Part shown: one piece after another, positions 16,541-24,128 of the stretch | How positions within the stretch are numbered: the first letter of the stretch is position 1 | Layout of the letters: each line of letters opens with the position of its first letter | Assembly (NCBI GenBank): GCA_002305315.1 | Contig: DBQQ01000008.1 | Coordinates: 44,503-81,928, forward strand | Direction: 5' to 3' | Length of the DNA: 37,426 nucleotides | From: Clostridiales bacterium UBA1390 | Lineage (GTDB): Bacteria > Bacillota > Clostridia > Lachnospirales > Bianqueaceae | The notes under the pieces: generated by a model | The model's input: the letters and a program-made list of their open reading frames with translations, nothing else | What the model was told of the DNA's origin: nothing | Database searches by the model: none | Made by a program: the position numbers and the translations under genes

Positions 16541-17750
16541 TGTGAGATAGCATATAATCTGGTTTCGGAAGGAAGGAAAGTATACGCTCCAGCGAGAATT
16601 TAAGGTGAGCTATTGCAAGCTGGCGTATAATCCAGTTCTGAAAGGAACTAAAGTATACGCCGCAGTGCGATTCCGCGATGAGTTATTCTGAGATAGCGTA
16701 TAATCTGGTTCCTAAAGGAAGGAGAATATACGCCACAGCGCAGTTTTGAGGTGCGCTGTGGTAAGATAGCGTATATTCTAGTTCTGATAGGAACCAAAGT
16801 ATACGCCGCAGTGCGATTTCGAGGCGCGCTATTGAGAGCCAGCGTATAATCTGGTTCCTAAAGGAAGGAAAGTGTACGCTACAGTGCGATTCCGAGGTGC
16901 GCTATTGCAAGATAGCGCATAATCTGGTTCCTAAAGGAAGGAAAATATACGCTACAGCGCGATTCTGAGGTGCGCTGTGAAAAGACAGCGTATAATCTAG
17001 TTCCTAAAGGAAGAAAGTATACGCCTCAGCGAGGTTTCAAGGTGCGCGTTTGTGAGATAGCGCCTTTGATTCCTAAAGGAAGGAAAGTATACGCCATAGC
17101 GCGATTCCGAGGAGCGCTGTGGTAAGACAGCGTATAATCTAGTTCTGATAGGAACTAAAGTATACGCCACAGTGCGATTCCGAGGTGTGCTATTGTGAGA
17201 TAGCGTATAATCTAGTTCCTAAAGGAAGGAGAATATACGCCACAGTGCGATTCCGAGGTGTGCTATTGTGAAATAGCGTATACTTTGCTTCCTAAAGGAA
17301 GGAAAGTATACGCCCCGGCGAGGTTTCAAGGTGCGCTGTGGCGAGATAGCGTATACTTTGATTCCTAAAGGAAGGAAAATATACGCTACAGCGCAGTTTT
17401 GAGGTGCGCTGTGGTAAGATAGCGTATAATCTAGTTCTGATAGGAACTAAAATATACGCCACAATGCGATTCCGAGGTGCGCTATTGTGAGATAGCGTAT
17501 ACTTTGATTCCTAAAGGAAGGGAAGTATACGCCACAATGCGATTCCGAGGTGCGCTATTGTGAGATAGCGTATACTTTGATTCCTAAAGGAAGGGAAGTA
17601 TACGCCTCAGCGAGGGTTCAAGGTGCGCGTTTGTGAGATAGCGTATACTTTGATTCCTAAAGGAAGGAAAGTATACGCCACAGTACGATTCCGAGGTGCG
17701 CAATTGCGAAATAGCGCATCATGTAGTTTCAAAAAGAATGAAGCTCTCCC
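16541..17750. repeat. Tandem array of about 16 73-bp dual-hairpin units (right array)
   Basis: I count 16 copies of the TATACGC/GTATA hairpin A core plus a decayed copy at 17701-17750. The period is 73 bases, with occasional 72 (for example after 16957). Orientation is the same as in the 1-450 array. Hairpin A exists in two forms: TTCC-TAAA-GGAA, and TAGTTC-TGATAG-GAACTA (copies near 17150 and 17440; partial forms near 16640 and 16790), where both arms changed together. Hairpin B is also kept, for example CAGCGC/GCGCTG near 16956 and CACAAT/ATTGTG near 17460-17490. Pairs of neighbouring units recur (about 16736-16800, 17098-17165 and 17396-17460), so blocks of two units were duplicated. It fills the whole gap between converging operons and contains no gene. 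Confidence 0.93.
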
Positions 17751-17835
17751 TTCTGCAGTGCCTTGAAAGCGTATAAACACGCATGCGCGGGGAAATCGTC
17801 CATTTCCATCCGCCTGTCAGCCCATCTTTAGTATA

Positions 17836-17871
17836 AACGCGCATGTATGGGAAGACCCACACATGCGCGTT
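17836..17871 (-). terminator. Terminator-like hairpin downstream of the GH28 genes
   Basis: A long, nearly perfect stem AACGCGCATGT/ACATGCGCGTT, extended by TGGG/CCCA around an AAGA loop, lies nine bases past the stop of the GH28 gene. On the minus strand it is followed by TTTATAC, a short T-rich tract. It probably ends the GH28 transcript; the modest T tract lowers certainty. Confidence 0.65.
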
Positions 17872-17879
17872 CTAAAAAA

Positions 17880-19151
17880 TTAGCGGATGTTGATTTCTGC
17901 GGTACTGTCCAGATCATAGGTAGTACCTTGTACGTTTTTTAAGACCACATTATTGAAGGTTACATTTGTGGCGTTTCGCACATAGAGGCCGGCAGCTTGC
18001 ATGGGCTCTATGCCTTCCAGCATGGCGGGCAGTGCGGGAGCGGCGGTGGCATCCATAGAAACCGTACAGTGATTCAATTGGATATTTTCTATGGGCTGCT
18101 CAGGCAGACCACACAGGAAACCCGCGGCAGAAGTGACGTTTTTGGCGATGATATGGTCAAGGAGGATATTGCGCACTAAGGGGGTACCGGCATCCACGGG
18201 ATGGGGGGTGCGGTCGCGGACAAAAGGTTGTTTCCCGATGCGTCCGCCCCAGTAAAACAGATTGATGACAAAAGGGCACAGGACACGATCCATCACGATG
18301 TTGGAGGCGATAATATCTTCCACGACGCCACCACGTCGCCGACGGGTTTTGATGCGGATACCGCGATCGGTTTCATAGAAAATACAGTTTGAGATCACCA
18401 CATTGCGGATGCCGCCGCTCATTTCCGAGCCGAGGACCACGCCGCCATGGCCATGCAGCATCGTACATCCGGTAATCGTGATATTTTCACTGGGTAAGGG
18501 AGAGGATATCTCCTCTGTACCGGATTTGATAGCGATGCAGTCATCTCCCACATCAATGGTGCAGTCCACAATCCGCAGATTGCGGGTGGAGTCCGGATCG
18601 ATGCCATCCGTATTAGGAGAGTCCGGCGGATTTTGGATCGTGACGCCGCGAATGAGCATATCATCGCAGTAGAGAGGATGTATAGTCCAGAAAGGAGAGC
18701 GTCGGATCGTAATATCTTCCAGACAGATATGTTGACAGTGTTGGAAGTGGAGCATAGGCGGACGCCCATGTGTTAGAGTGCGGCTGTGCTGTGCTTCCCA
18801 CCACGCACCGCCATTACCGTCCAGAGTCCCCTGTCCTCGGATGGCAATATCTTCGGCATGATCTGCGAAGATAAGGGGTTTATAGCAGCGAACAGGACGT
18901 CCTTCCGACTCGGTCTCGATCAGATCATAGGCTTCTATCGTATCGAGAAAGCGGATGATGGCGCCAGCTTCCAGATAGAGCGCCGTATGGCTCAGAAGCT
19001 CGATAGATCGAGAAGGGTATACGCCGCTGGGAACATAGACAGTGCCGCCGCCTAGAGAAGAAGCGGTCTGAATCGCGGCAGCGAAGGCGGCCGTCCAGTC
19101 TTCGCCCTGGCAGGAGTAGGAGTAGAAATCAGTGATTTGAATAGATTGCAT
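17880..19151 (-). CDS. Glycoside hydrolase family 28 (polygalacturonase-like), paralog 1
   Basis: The 423-residue right-handed beta-helix enzyme of family GH28 hydrolyses alpha-1,4 bonds in galacturonan or related pectin chains. All catalytic motifs are visible: NTDGIDPD (about 179-186), GDDCIAIKSG (about 202-211), GHGGVVLGSEMSGG (about 234-247) and RGIRIKTRRRRGG (about 264-276). The N terminus begins directly with the helix-capping GGGTVYVPSGVY segment and has no signal peptide, so action on imported oligomers in the cytoplasm is likely. An AGGTCAC-type site precedes the start. It is the second gene after its paralog (19229-20506), from which a hairpin separates it, suggesting lower expression. 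Exo- or endo-mode cannot be told. Confidence 0.93.
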   Translation of the reverse strand: MQSIQITDFYSYSCQGEDWTAAFAAAIQTASSLGGGTVYVPSGVYPSRSIELLSHTALYLEAGAIIRFLDTIEAYDLIETESEGRPVRCYKPLIFADHAEDIAIRGQGTLDGNGGAWWEAQHSRTLTHGRPPMLHFQHCQHICLEDITIRRSPFWTIHPLYCDDMLIRGVTIQNPPDSPNTDGIDPDSTRNLRIVDCTIDVGDDCIAIKSGTEEISSPLPSENITITGCTMLHGHGGVVLGSEMSGGIRNVVISNCIFYETDRGIRIKTRRRRGGVVEDIIASNIVMDRVLCPFVINLFYWGGRIGKQPFVRDRTPHPVDAGTPLVRNILLDHIIAKNVTSAAGFLCGLPEQPIENIQLNHCTVSMDATAAPALPAMLEGIEPMQAAGLYVRNATNVTFNNVVLKNVQGTTYDLDSTAEINIR

Positions 19152-19184
19152 ATGTGACCTCCGATAGAGTTATTTATATAAAGA

Positions 19185-19213
19185 AGGAACTGCCATAGTC
19201 AGAGGCAGTTCCT
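19185..19213 (-). terminator. Terminator or attenuator between the two GH28 genes
   Basis: A perfect 10-bp stem AGGAACTGCC/GGCAGTTCCT with a nine-base loop is followed on the minus strand by TCTTTATATAAA. It lies 15 bases past the stop of the upstream GH28 gene. Since no separate promoter is evident for the next gene, partial read-through (attenuation) is plausible. Confidence 0.7.
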
Positions 19214-19228
19214 GAATGAGACAATGAA

Positions 19229-20506
19229 TTAGCGAATGGTGACATCCGCGGTGCTGTCCAGATCGTAGATGGTTCCCTTCACATTCTTCAGAACCACATT
19301 ATTGAATACGATGCCGGAAGCATTTCGCACATAGAAGCCAGCGGCCTGCATAGGCTCCATATTATCCAGCATGGCCGGAACAGCGGGTTCTCCGTTAGGA
19401 TCCATGGAAACGGTGCAGTTAGTGAATTGCACGTTCTCCACATACTGCTCCGCCAGTCCATAGATGAAACCGGCTGCGGATGTTACGTTCTTGGCAATGA
19501 TATTATTGATCTGCACGTTACGCAGTACGGGCGTACCTTCATCCACCGGATAGGGAGCCTTGTCCCATACGTACTTCATTTTCCCGTTCTTGCCACAGAA
19601 ATAATACATATTGAAGATGAATGGGCAAAGCACCTTGTCCATAACGATATTAGACACCACCACATCTTCTACAGCACCACCTCTCTTACGACGGGTTTTC
19701 ACGCGGATACCACGGTCGGTCTCGTAGAAGATACAATTGGAAATAGCGATATTGCGGACGCTGCCGCTCATCTCGGAACCAATCACGACGCCGCCATGAC
19801 CATGGAGCATGGTACAGCCGGTGATGGTGATATTCTCGCTGGGATGCTTGTCAGGGGTATCTTCTGTACCCGACTTGATCGCGATACAATCGTCGCCCAC
19901 GTCGATGGTACAATCCAGAATTCGCAGATTACGTGTGCCGTCCGGGTCAATACCATCGGTGTTCGGAGAATCTGCCGGATTCTTGATGGTTACGCCGCGT
20001 ACCAGCATGTTGTCACAGTACAGCGGATGCACGGTCCAGGAAGGAGACATCGTGATGGTGACATCCTCAATTTTGATATTCTTACAATACTGGAAATTGA
20101 TCATGTACGGACGTACATAAGCCAGCTTATGCTCGCGCAGCTCTTTCCACCAGCGCTGTCCGTTACCGTTCAGGGTACCCTGTCCGATGACAGCGATGTT
20201 CTCAGCGTGATCTGCATATACCAGCGGCTTGTAGGCTTTGGAAGGAATACCTTCAAACTCGGTATCGATCAGATCATAGTTTTCAATATCGTCGGTAAAG
20301 CTGATGACGGCGCCAGCATCCACATAGAGCGTAGTATTGCTTAAAAGTTCAATGGAACGCGTATGATATGTGCCGGCCGGTACATATACAGTACCACCAC
20401 CTCGTTTAGCGGCTTCAGCGAATGCCTGAGCAAAAGCCTGCGTCCAGTCGACGCCGCCATTTGAGACTGCTTCGAATTGCCCAATTGGGATAAATCCTTG
20501 ATTCAT
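19229..20506 (-). CDS. Glycoside hydrolase family 28 (polygalacturonase-like), paralog 2
   Basis: The 425-residue GH28 enzyme is strongly similar along its length to its neighbour at 17880-19151. It has the same motifs NTDGIDPDG, GDDCIAIKSG, GHGGVVIGSEMSG and RGIRVKTRRKRGG. The start at 20506 is chosen because GAGGAGGT lies just before it; an ATG 18 bases further upstream overlaps that ribosome site. No signal peptide is present. It is driven by a consensus promoter (20541-20569 on the minus strand), so it is probably the more highly expressed of the two. The pair looks like a local tandem duplication that has since diverged. Confidence 0.94.
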   Translation of the reverse strand: MNQGFIPIGQFEAVSNGGVDWTQAFAQAFAEAAKRGGGTVYVPAGTYHTRSIELLSNTTLYVDAGAVISFTDDIENYDLIDTEFEGIPSKAYKPLVYADHAENIAVIGQGTLNGNGQRWWKELREHKLAYVRPYMINFQYCKNIKIEDVTITMSPSWTVHPLYCDNMLVRGVTIKNPADSPNTDGIDPDGTRNLRILDCTIDVGDDCIAIKSGTEDTPDKHPSENITITGCTMLHGHGGVVIGSEMSGSVRNIAISNCIFYETDRGIRVKTRRKRGGAVEDVVVSNIVMDKVLCPFIFNMYYFCGKNGKMKYVWDKAPYPVDEGTPVLRNVQINNIIAKNVTSAAGFIYGLAEQYVENVQFTNCTVSMDPNGEPAVPAMLDNMEPMQAAGFYVRNASGIVFNNVVLKNVKGTIYDLDSTADVTIR

Positions 20507-20540
20507 TGGAATCGACCTCCTCATTTAATAAGATGGTTTA

Positions 20541-20569
20541 ATTATAGCGAAGCGGAGATGCGATGTCAA
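20541..20569 (-). promoter_or_regulatory. Consensus sigma-A promoter of the GH28 genes
   Basis: On the minus strand TTGACA (20569-20564) and TATAAT (20546-20541) are separated by exactly 17 bases, a full consensus match. A short palindrome, GGAGCTCC (20570-20577), sits against the -35 and could be a repressor contact. Confidence 0.85.
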
Positions 20570-20619
20570 GGAGCTCCTGGAAAAGGACCGCAATTCTTGA
20601 AGAAAAATGGAAAAAAGGA

Positions 20620-20648
20620 TTGTATTTGAAAAAAGAATATGATACACT
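20620..20648 (+). promoter_or_regulatory. Probable promoter of the response regulator-rdgB unit
   Basis: TTGTAT (20620-20625) and TACACT (20643-20648) are 17 bases apart in AT-rich DNA, 70 bases before the response regulator start. It is divergent from the GH28 promoter. Confidence 0.5.
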
Positions 20649-20717
20649 AAATTTGAAAATAAAACGCACTGTAAGGTGTGTGTACATAGGACGAGGATGC
20701 GGAAAGGAGGAGGAACT

Positions 20718-21407
20718 ATGATTGGAGTCGCAATACTAGATCAAGATCCAATGATTCGCTCTTTGCTGGAGACACATGTAAAAAAAGTGGAAGGATACGA
20801 GATCATTGGTTCCATGGAATCAATAGAGGAACTCAAACAGTATTATCGACAAGGGAAGGTGCAGCTGCTTATTGGAGAGACGCGGGGGATAGACGGAACA
20901 TTAGTGGATTGGATTGCAAAACTGCGAGAAGAAAATCATCCATTAGATTTTATCGTTATTACAAAAGATACTTCTTACGGAACTTTTTACGATATGAGAC
21001 GGTACGGCGTGATAGACTATATCTTGAAGCCTTTTACATATGTGAGATTTCGAGGGGCATTGATGCAATATAGAATATGTAAGGAGCAGATTACACCAGA
21101 AAATGAAATGACGCAAAAACAACTGGATCTGTTTTTCTTTCCAGATGCATTGGTTGGGAGATATGGCGGTAGTCACACTTTGAAAAATTTCAATCCACAT
21201 ACCTATGAGAAGATATGCGAGTATGCGCGCAAACGAGGCGGAAATGGGTTCACGGCTCATGAACTGGCACAAGATATGAATATTTCACGAGTAACGGCTC
21301 GCAGATATTTGGAGCTGATGGAAAAAGATGGCGTTTTAGAAGTAGAGATGAGGTATGGGGAGATTGGCAGACCCAGAAACCAATATAAATTCAGGAGGAC
21401 GGAGTAA
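20718..21407 (+). CDS. CitB/DcuR-type response regulator with Glu in place of phosphoacceptor Asp
   Basis: The 229-residue protein has an N-terminal receiver domain (about 1-120) and a C-terminal winged-helix domain (about 140-229; FTAHELAQDMNISRVTARRYLELMEK includes the recognition helix) of the citrate/malate-metabolism regulator family. The acidic pair D8/D10, the Thr of VITKDT and the Lys of ILKPF are present. The usual phospho-Asp strand reads LLIGETRG, which places Glu54 where Asp is expected. No histidine kinase gene is next to it. The start at 20718 follows AAAGGAGGAGG; the upstream in-frame ATG lacks such a site. The gene is followed two bases later by the rdgB-like gene. It could be constitutively active, or regulated without phosphorylation. 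Confidence 0.88.
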   Translation: MIGVAILDQDPMIRSLLETHVKKVEGYEIIGSMESIEELKQYYRQGKVQLLIGETRGIDGTLVDWIAKLREENHPLDFIVITKDTSYGTFYDMRRYGVIDYILKPFTYVRFRGALMQYRICKEQITPENEMTQKQLDLFFFPDALVGRYGGSHTLKNFNPHTYEKICEYARKRGGNGFTAHELAQDMNISRVTARRYLELMEKDGVLEVEMRYGEIGRPRNQYKFRRTE

Positions 21408-21408
21408 G

Positions 21409-22038
21409 GTGAAGAAGTTAGTTATTGCCAGCGGTAATGCAGGCAAAGTGAGGGAGTTTAAGGAGATTCTAAAAGATTGGGAGATCACTTCAATGAAAGA
21501 AGAAGGAGTCTTTGCGGAAGTGGATGAGACTGGGGTGACCTTTGAGGAAAATGCAGAGATCAAAGCACGTGCATTAGCGGATAGATTAAAGACGGCAGGC
21601 ATCGACGCTATTGCGATTGCAGATGACTCGGGGATGGAGGTGGACGCATTTGACGGAGGGCCTGGCGTGTATTCCGCAAGGTATCTGGGAGAAAAAACAC
21701 CTTATGAGGAAAAAAACCGTATCATCTTAGAAAAGTTAATAGATGTACCGGAAGAAAAAAGAGGAGCCAGATATGTGTGCGCGATTGCTGCGGCATGGCC
21801 GGACGGGAGAATCAATGTGGCACAAGCGGTGTGTAATGGAAAGATTGCACATAAGAGCACAGGAACGGGAGGGTTTGGGTATGATCCCATTTTTGTCGTG
21901 CCGGAATATTCCAGAAGCATGGCAGAACTTACTGCCGACGAGAAGAATCAGATTTCTCATAGAGGAAAAGCATTGGAAAAGATGATGAAAATTTTAGAAG
22001 AAGAATCTATGAATGAAAAGAAAAATTTCGGAGAATAG
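21409..22038 (+). CDS. rdgB: XTP/dITP diphosphatase (RdgB/HAM1 family)
   Basis: The 209-residue house-cleaning enzyme hydrolyses non-canonical purine triphosphates (XTP, ITP, dITP) to monophosphates, keeping them out of DNA and RNA. Conserved segments are ASGNAGKVREFKEIL at the N terminus, ADDSGMEVDAFDGGPGVYSAR (about 69-89, a 21-residue stretch noted here only by its ends ADDSG and VYSAR), GTGGFGYDPIF and SHRGKALEKM. It starts with GTG at 21409, two bases after the preceding stop, with AGGAGGACGGAG in the end of that gene as ribosome site. Co-transcription with a response regulator is not functionally explained. Confidence 0.92.
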   Translation: MKKLVIASGNAGKVREFKEILKDWEITSMKEEGVFAEVDETGVTFEENAEIKARALADRLKTAGIDAIAIADDSGMEVDAFDGGPGVYSARYLGEKTPYEEKNRIILEKLIDVPEEKRGARYVCAIAAAWPDGRINVAQAVCNGKIAHKSTGTGGFGYDPIFVVPEYSRSMAELTADEKNQISHRGKALEKMMKILEEESMNEKKNFGE

Positions 22039-22138
22039 AATGAAAAGTGACATCTGTAAGAAAAACTTCCGAAATTGCATGGAAATCCCGGAAAAAATAG
22101 GGATCTAAAAAAAGTTGGGCAAAGTGCAAAAAAAACAC

Positions 22139-22166
22139 TTGCAATTCTTGTAGGATATGCTATAAT
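22139..22166 (+). promoter_or_regulatory. Promoter of the second importer operon
   Basis: TTGCAA (22139-22144) and a perfect TATAAT (22161-22166) are separated by 16 bases. A leader of about 55 bases and an AGGAGG site precede the ATG at 22227. No riboswitch-like structure is evident in the gap 22039-22226. Confidence 0.75.
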
Positions 22167-22226
22167 GAAACTACAATAACGGTGCGAGTTGTTGTGAATT
22201 TGTTGTGAATTTTAGGAGGTAAAAAT

Positions 22227-24002
22227 ATGAAAAAGTCTTTGGCTGTTTTGCTGGCTCTTGTCATGGTTCTGGGAACCCTGGCAGGTTGCTCTGGCGATAA
22301 TAACAGTTCGACTGCAGACCAGAGTTCCGCCGCACAGGAATCCTCTACAGCAAACGAGGACTCTACGGCAGAAGAAGAGTCTGCTGCTGAAGAATCTGGC
22401 AGCACCGCTGAGGGTCTGCTGGATCCAATTGAGAATACGGATGGCACCTTGCAGGTTCCCCGTAGCTCTTATGTTACTTACCCCATTGAGGGCGCTGACG
22501 GTGTGACGCTGGATTACTGGCTGCCTGCTGCGACTAATATCGCAAATGGCGCTGGTGAGACTCAGGATACCGCTTGGGCGGCTGCTTGGCAGGAGAAGAC
22601 GGGTGTTACCATTAACTTTACGACTTCTGTCCTGGGTTCTGATGATGAGAGTTTTGGTCTGATGACCACCTCTAATGAATTGCCTGACATCGTAGAGTGG
22701 GAGTGGACCACGACTTATGTTGGTGGACCTTCTCAGGCTATGGCTGATGGTATGCTGACCTATCTGGATGATTATATCACCGCTGATGGTTATGCAGCTG
22801 ACCTGTGGCAGTTCCTGCAGGATAACCCTCACCTTGACAAGCAGGTTAAGACGGATGATGGACATTACTACTGCTTCCCGTTCGTACGTGGTACCAAGTA
22901 CCTGCAGTGTACTTCTGGCCCTGTTGTACGTACCGATCTGTTTGAGGCTGCTGGCGTTGATGTAAATTCTCTGGAGACCGTTCAGGATTGGCATGACGCT
23001 CTGGTAGCGGTAAAGGGTGTTGAGGGTGTTGAGTATCCTCTGATTTGTAAGAACTGGGGCAACCTGGTATCTCTGATGGATTCTCCGTTCGAGTTCCGTG
23101 CAAATATGTATGTGGACTATGAGACAGGTGAAGTTGAGTATGGTTACATTCAGGAAGGTTATAAAGACTTCGTGGCAACCCTGCAGCAGTGGCTGGAGGA
23201 AGGCCTGATCGATCCTGACCTGCTGTCCAATGAGACCACAGATCAGACTCAGGCTATGCTGAATGGTACTTCTGCGCTGTGCTATGCTGCTGGCGGTGGC
23301 GACCTGGGTGCATATCTGTCTGCTGTAAATGCAGATCCGGATGCATATGTTGAGGGCATTTCTTTCCAGGCTATCAACTTCGCGGTTATGAATGAGGGTG
23401 ACACTCCTCACTATGGCGGAACTTCTTGGGATTATGCTTGTACTTCCAAGGCTAGCGCTGTAATTACCTCTGAGTGCGAAGTTCCTGAGATTGCAGCTCA
23501 GGTTCTGAACTACAGCTACAGCAAGGATGGCCATATCGTAATGAATTATGGTGCTGATGCTGTTGTAGATGCCGATGGTACCGCTCATTATTCTGACGCG
23601 ACGATGGATTACGCTGCGAATGGATTCTCCTCTCTGGCGACTTCCATGGCTAATGCTGGTCGTGCGAATATGTCTGGTGCTTTCGCGCAGGATCCTCAGT
23701 ATATCTTCGAGTACTACACCGAGGATGTACAGAAGGATGCTCTGTATACCTGGAATGATAATCAGGATAGCCAGACGTCTCTGATTCCTCCGGTTACTCT
23801 GACATCTGAGGAGTCCGCTGCTTACACCGCTGCATACAGCAACGTAAATACCTATGTTGAGTCTTCTTATGGTCAGTGGTTTGCTCTGGCTTCTAATGTA
23901 GAAGATGATTGGGATAACTACGTTACAACGCTGGAGAGCATGGGTGTAAACGATATGGTTGCTGCATATCAGGCAGCTCTGGATCGTTACAACGCTCGTT
24001 AA
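22227..24002 (+). CDS. Extracellular solute-binding lipoprotein, second importer
   Basis: The 591-residue lipoprotein has signal-peptide Cys21 (TLAGC), then a Ser/Ala/Glu-rich tether to about residue 65 and a family-1-type solute-binding domain. It is the receptor of the importer whose permeases follow at 24129 and 25083. Codon use is strikingly uniform (GCT, GTT, TCT, CTG, GGT dominate), unlike neighbouring genes. That fits a very highly expressed gene and explains a long, spurious open frame on the opposite strand. A stable hairpin lies between it and the permease genes. The substrate is unknown; location beside GH28 genes suggests a pectin oligosaccharide. Confidence 0.93.
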   Translation: MKKSLAVLLALVMVLGTLAGCSGDNNSSTADQSSAAQESSTANEDSTAEEESAAEESGSTAEGLLDPIENTDGTLQVPRSSYVTYPIEGADGVTLDYWLPAATNIANGAGETQDTAWAAAWQEKTGVTINFTTSVLGSDDESFGLMTTSNELPDIVEWEWTTTYVGGPSQAMADGMLTYLDDYITADGYAADLWQFLQDNPHLDKQVKTDDGHYYCFPFVRGTKYLQCTSGPVVRTDLFEAAGVDVNSLETVQDWHDALVAVKGVEGVEYPLICKNWGNLVSLMDSPFEFRANMYVDYETGEVEYGYIQEGYKDFVATLQQWLEEGLIDPDLLSNETTDQTQAMLNGTSALCYAAGGGDLGAYLSAVNADPDAYVEGISFQAINFAVMNEGDTPHYGGTSWDYACTSKASAVITSECEVPEIAAQVLNYSYSKDGHIVMNYGADAVVDADGTAHYSDATMDYAANGFSSLATSMANAGRANMSGAFAQDPQYIFEYYTEDVQKDALYTWNDNQDSQTSLIPPVTLTSEESAAYTAAYSNVNTYVESSYGQWFALASNVEDDWDNYVTTLESMGVNDMVAAYQAALDRYNAR

Positions 24003-24057
24003 TTTAATACTGTAGCGGAAGAGAAAGAGAATCCGTATCTTCTTGCACCGTTAAAGT

Positions 24058-24089
24058 GATGAGCCTGCCACCGATCTGGCAGGCTCATC
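24058..24089 (+). other. Stable intercistronic hairpin between SBP and permease genes
   Basis: A perfect 13-bp stem, GATGAGCCTGCCA (24058-24070) and TGGCAGGCTCATC (24077-24089), closes a six-base loop. It is not followed by a T tract, so it is not a classical terminator. It is well placed to protect the 3' end of the binding-protein mRNA and so give more receptor than permease. Confidence 0.75.
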
Positions 24090-24128
24090 CACAATCGTAA
24101 TGTAACATCTAAAAAGGAGGTAGCTCGC

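Noticed and set aside
16541..17750. A promoter in each repeat unit, because many contain TATAAT or TATACT
   Set aside because: The TATA is part of the conserved hairpin arm and no TTGACA-like box sits about 17 bases upstream.
22212..23588. A 458-codon minus-strand gene antisense to the solute-binding protein
   Set aside because: It is a by-product of the strong codon bias of the real gene; it has no ribosome site and reads as low-complexity, non-family protein.
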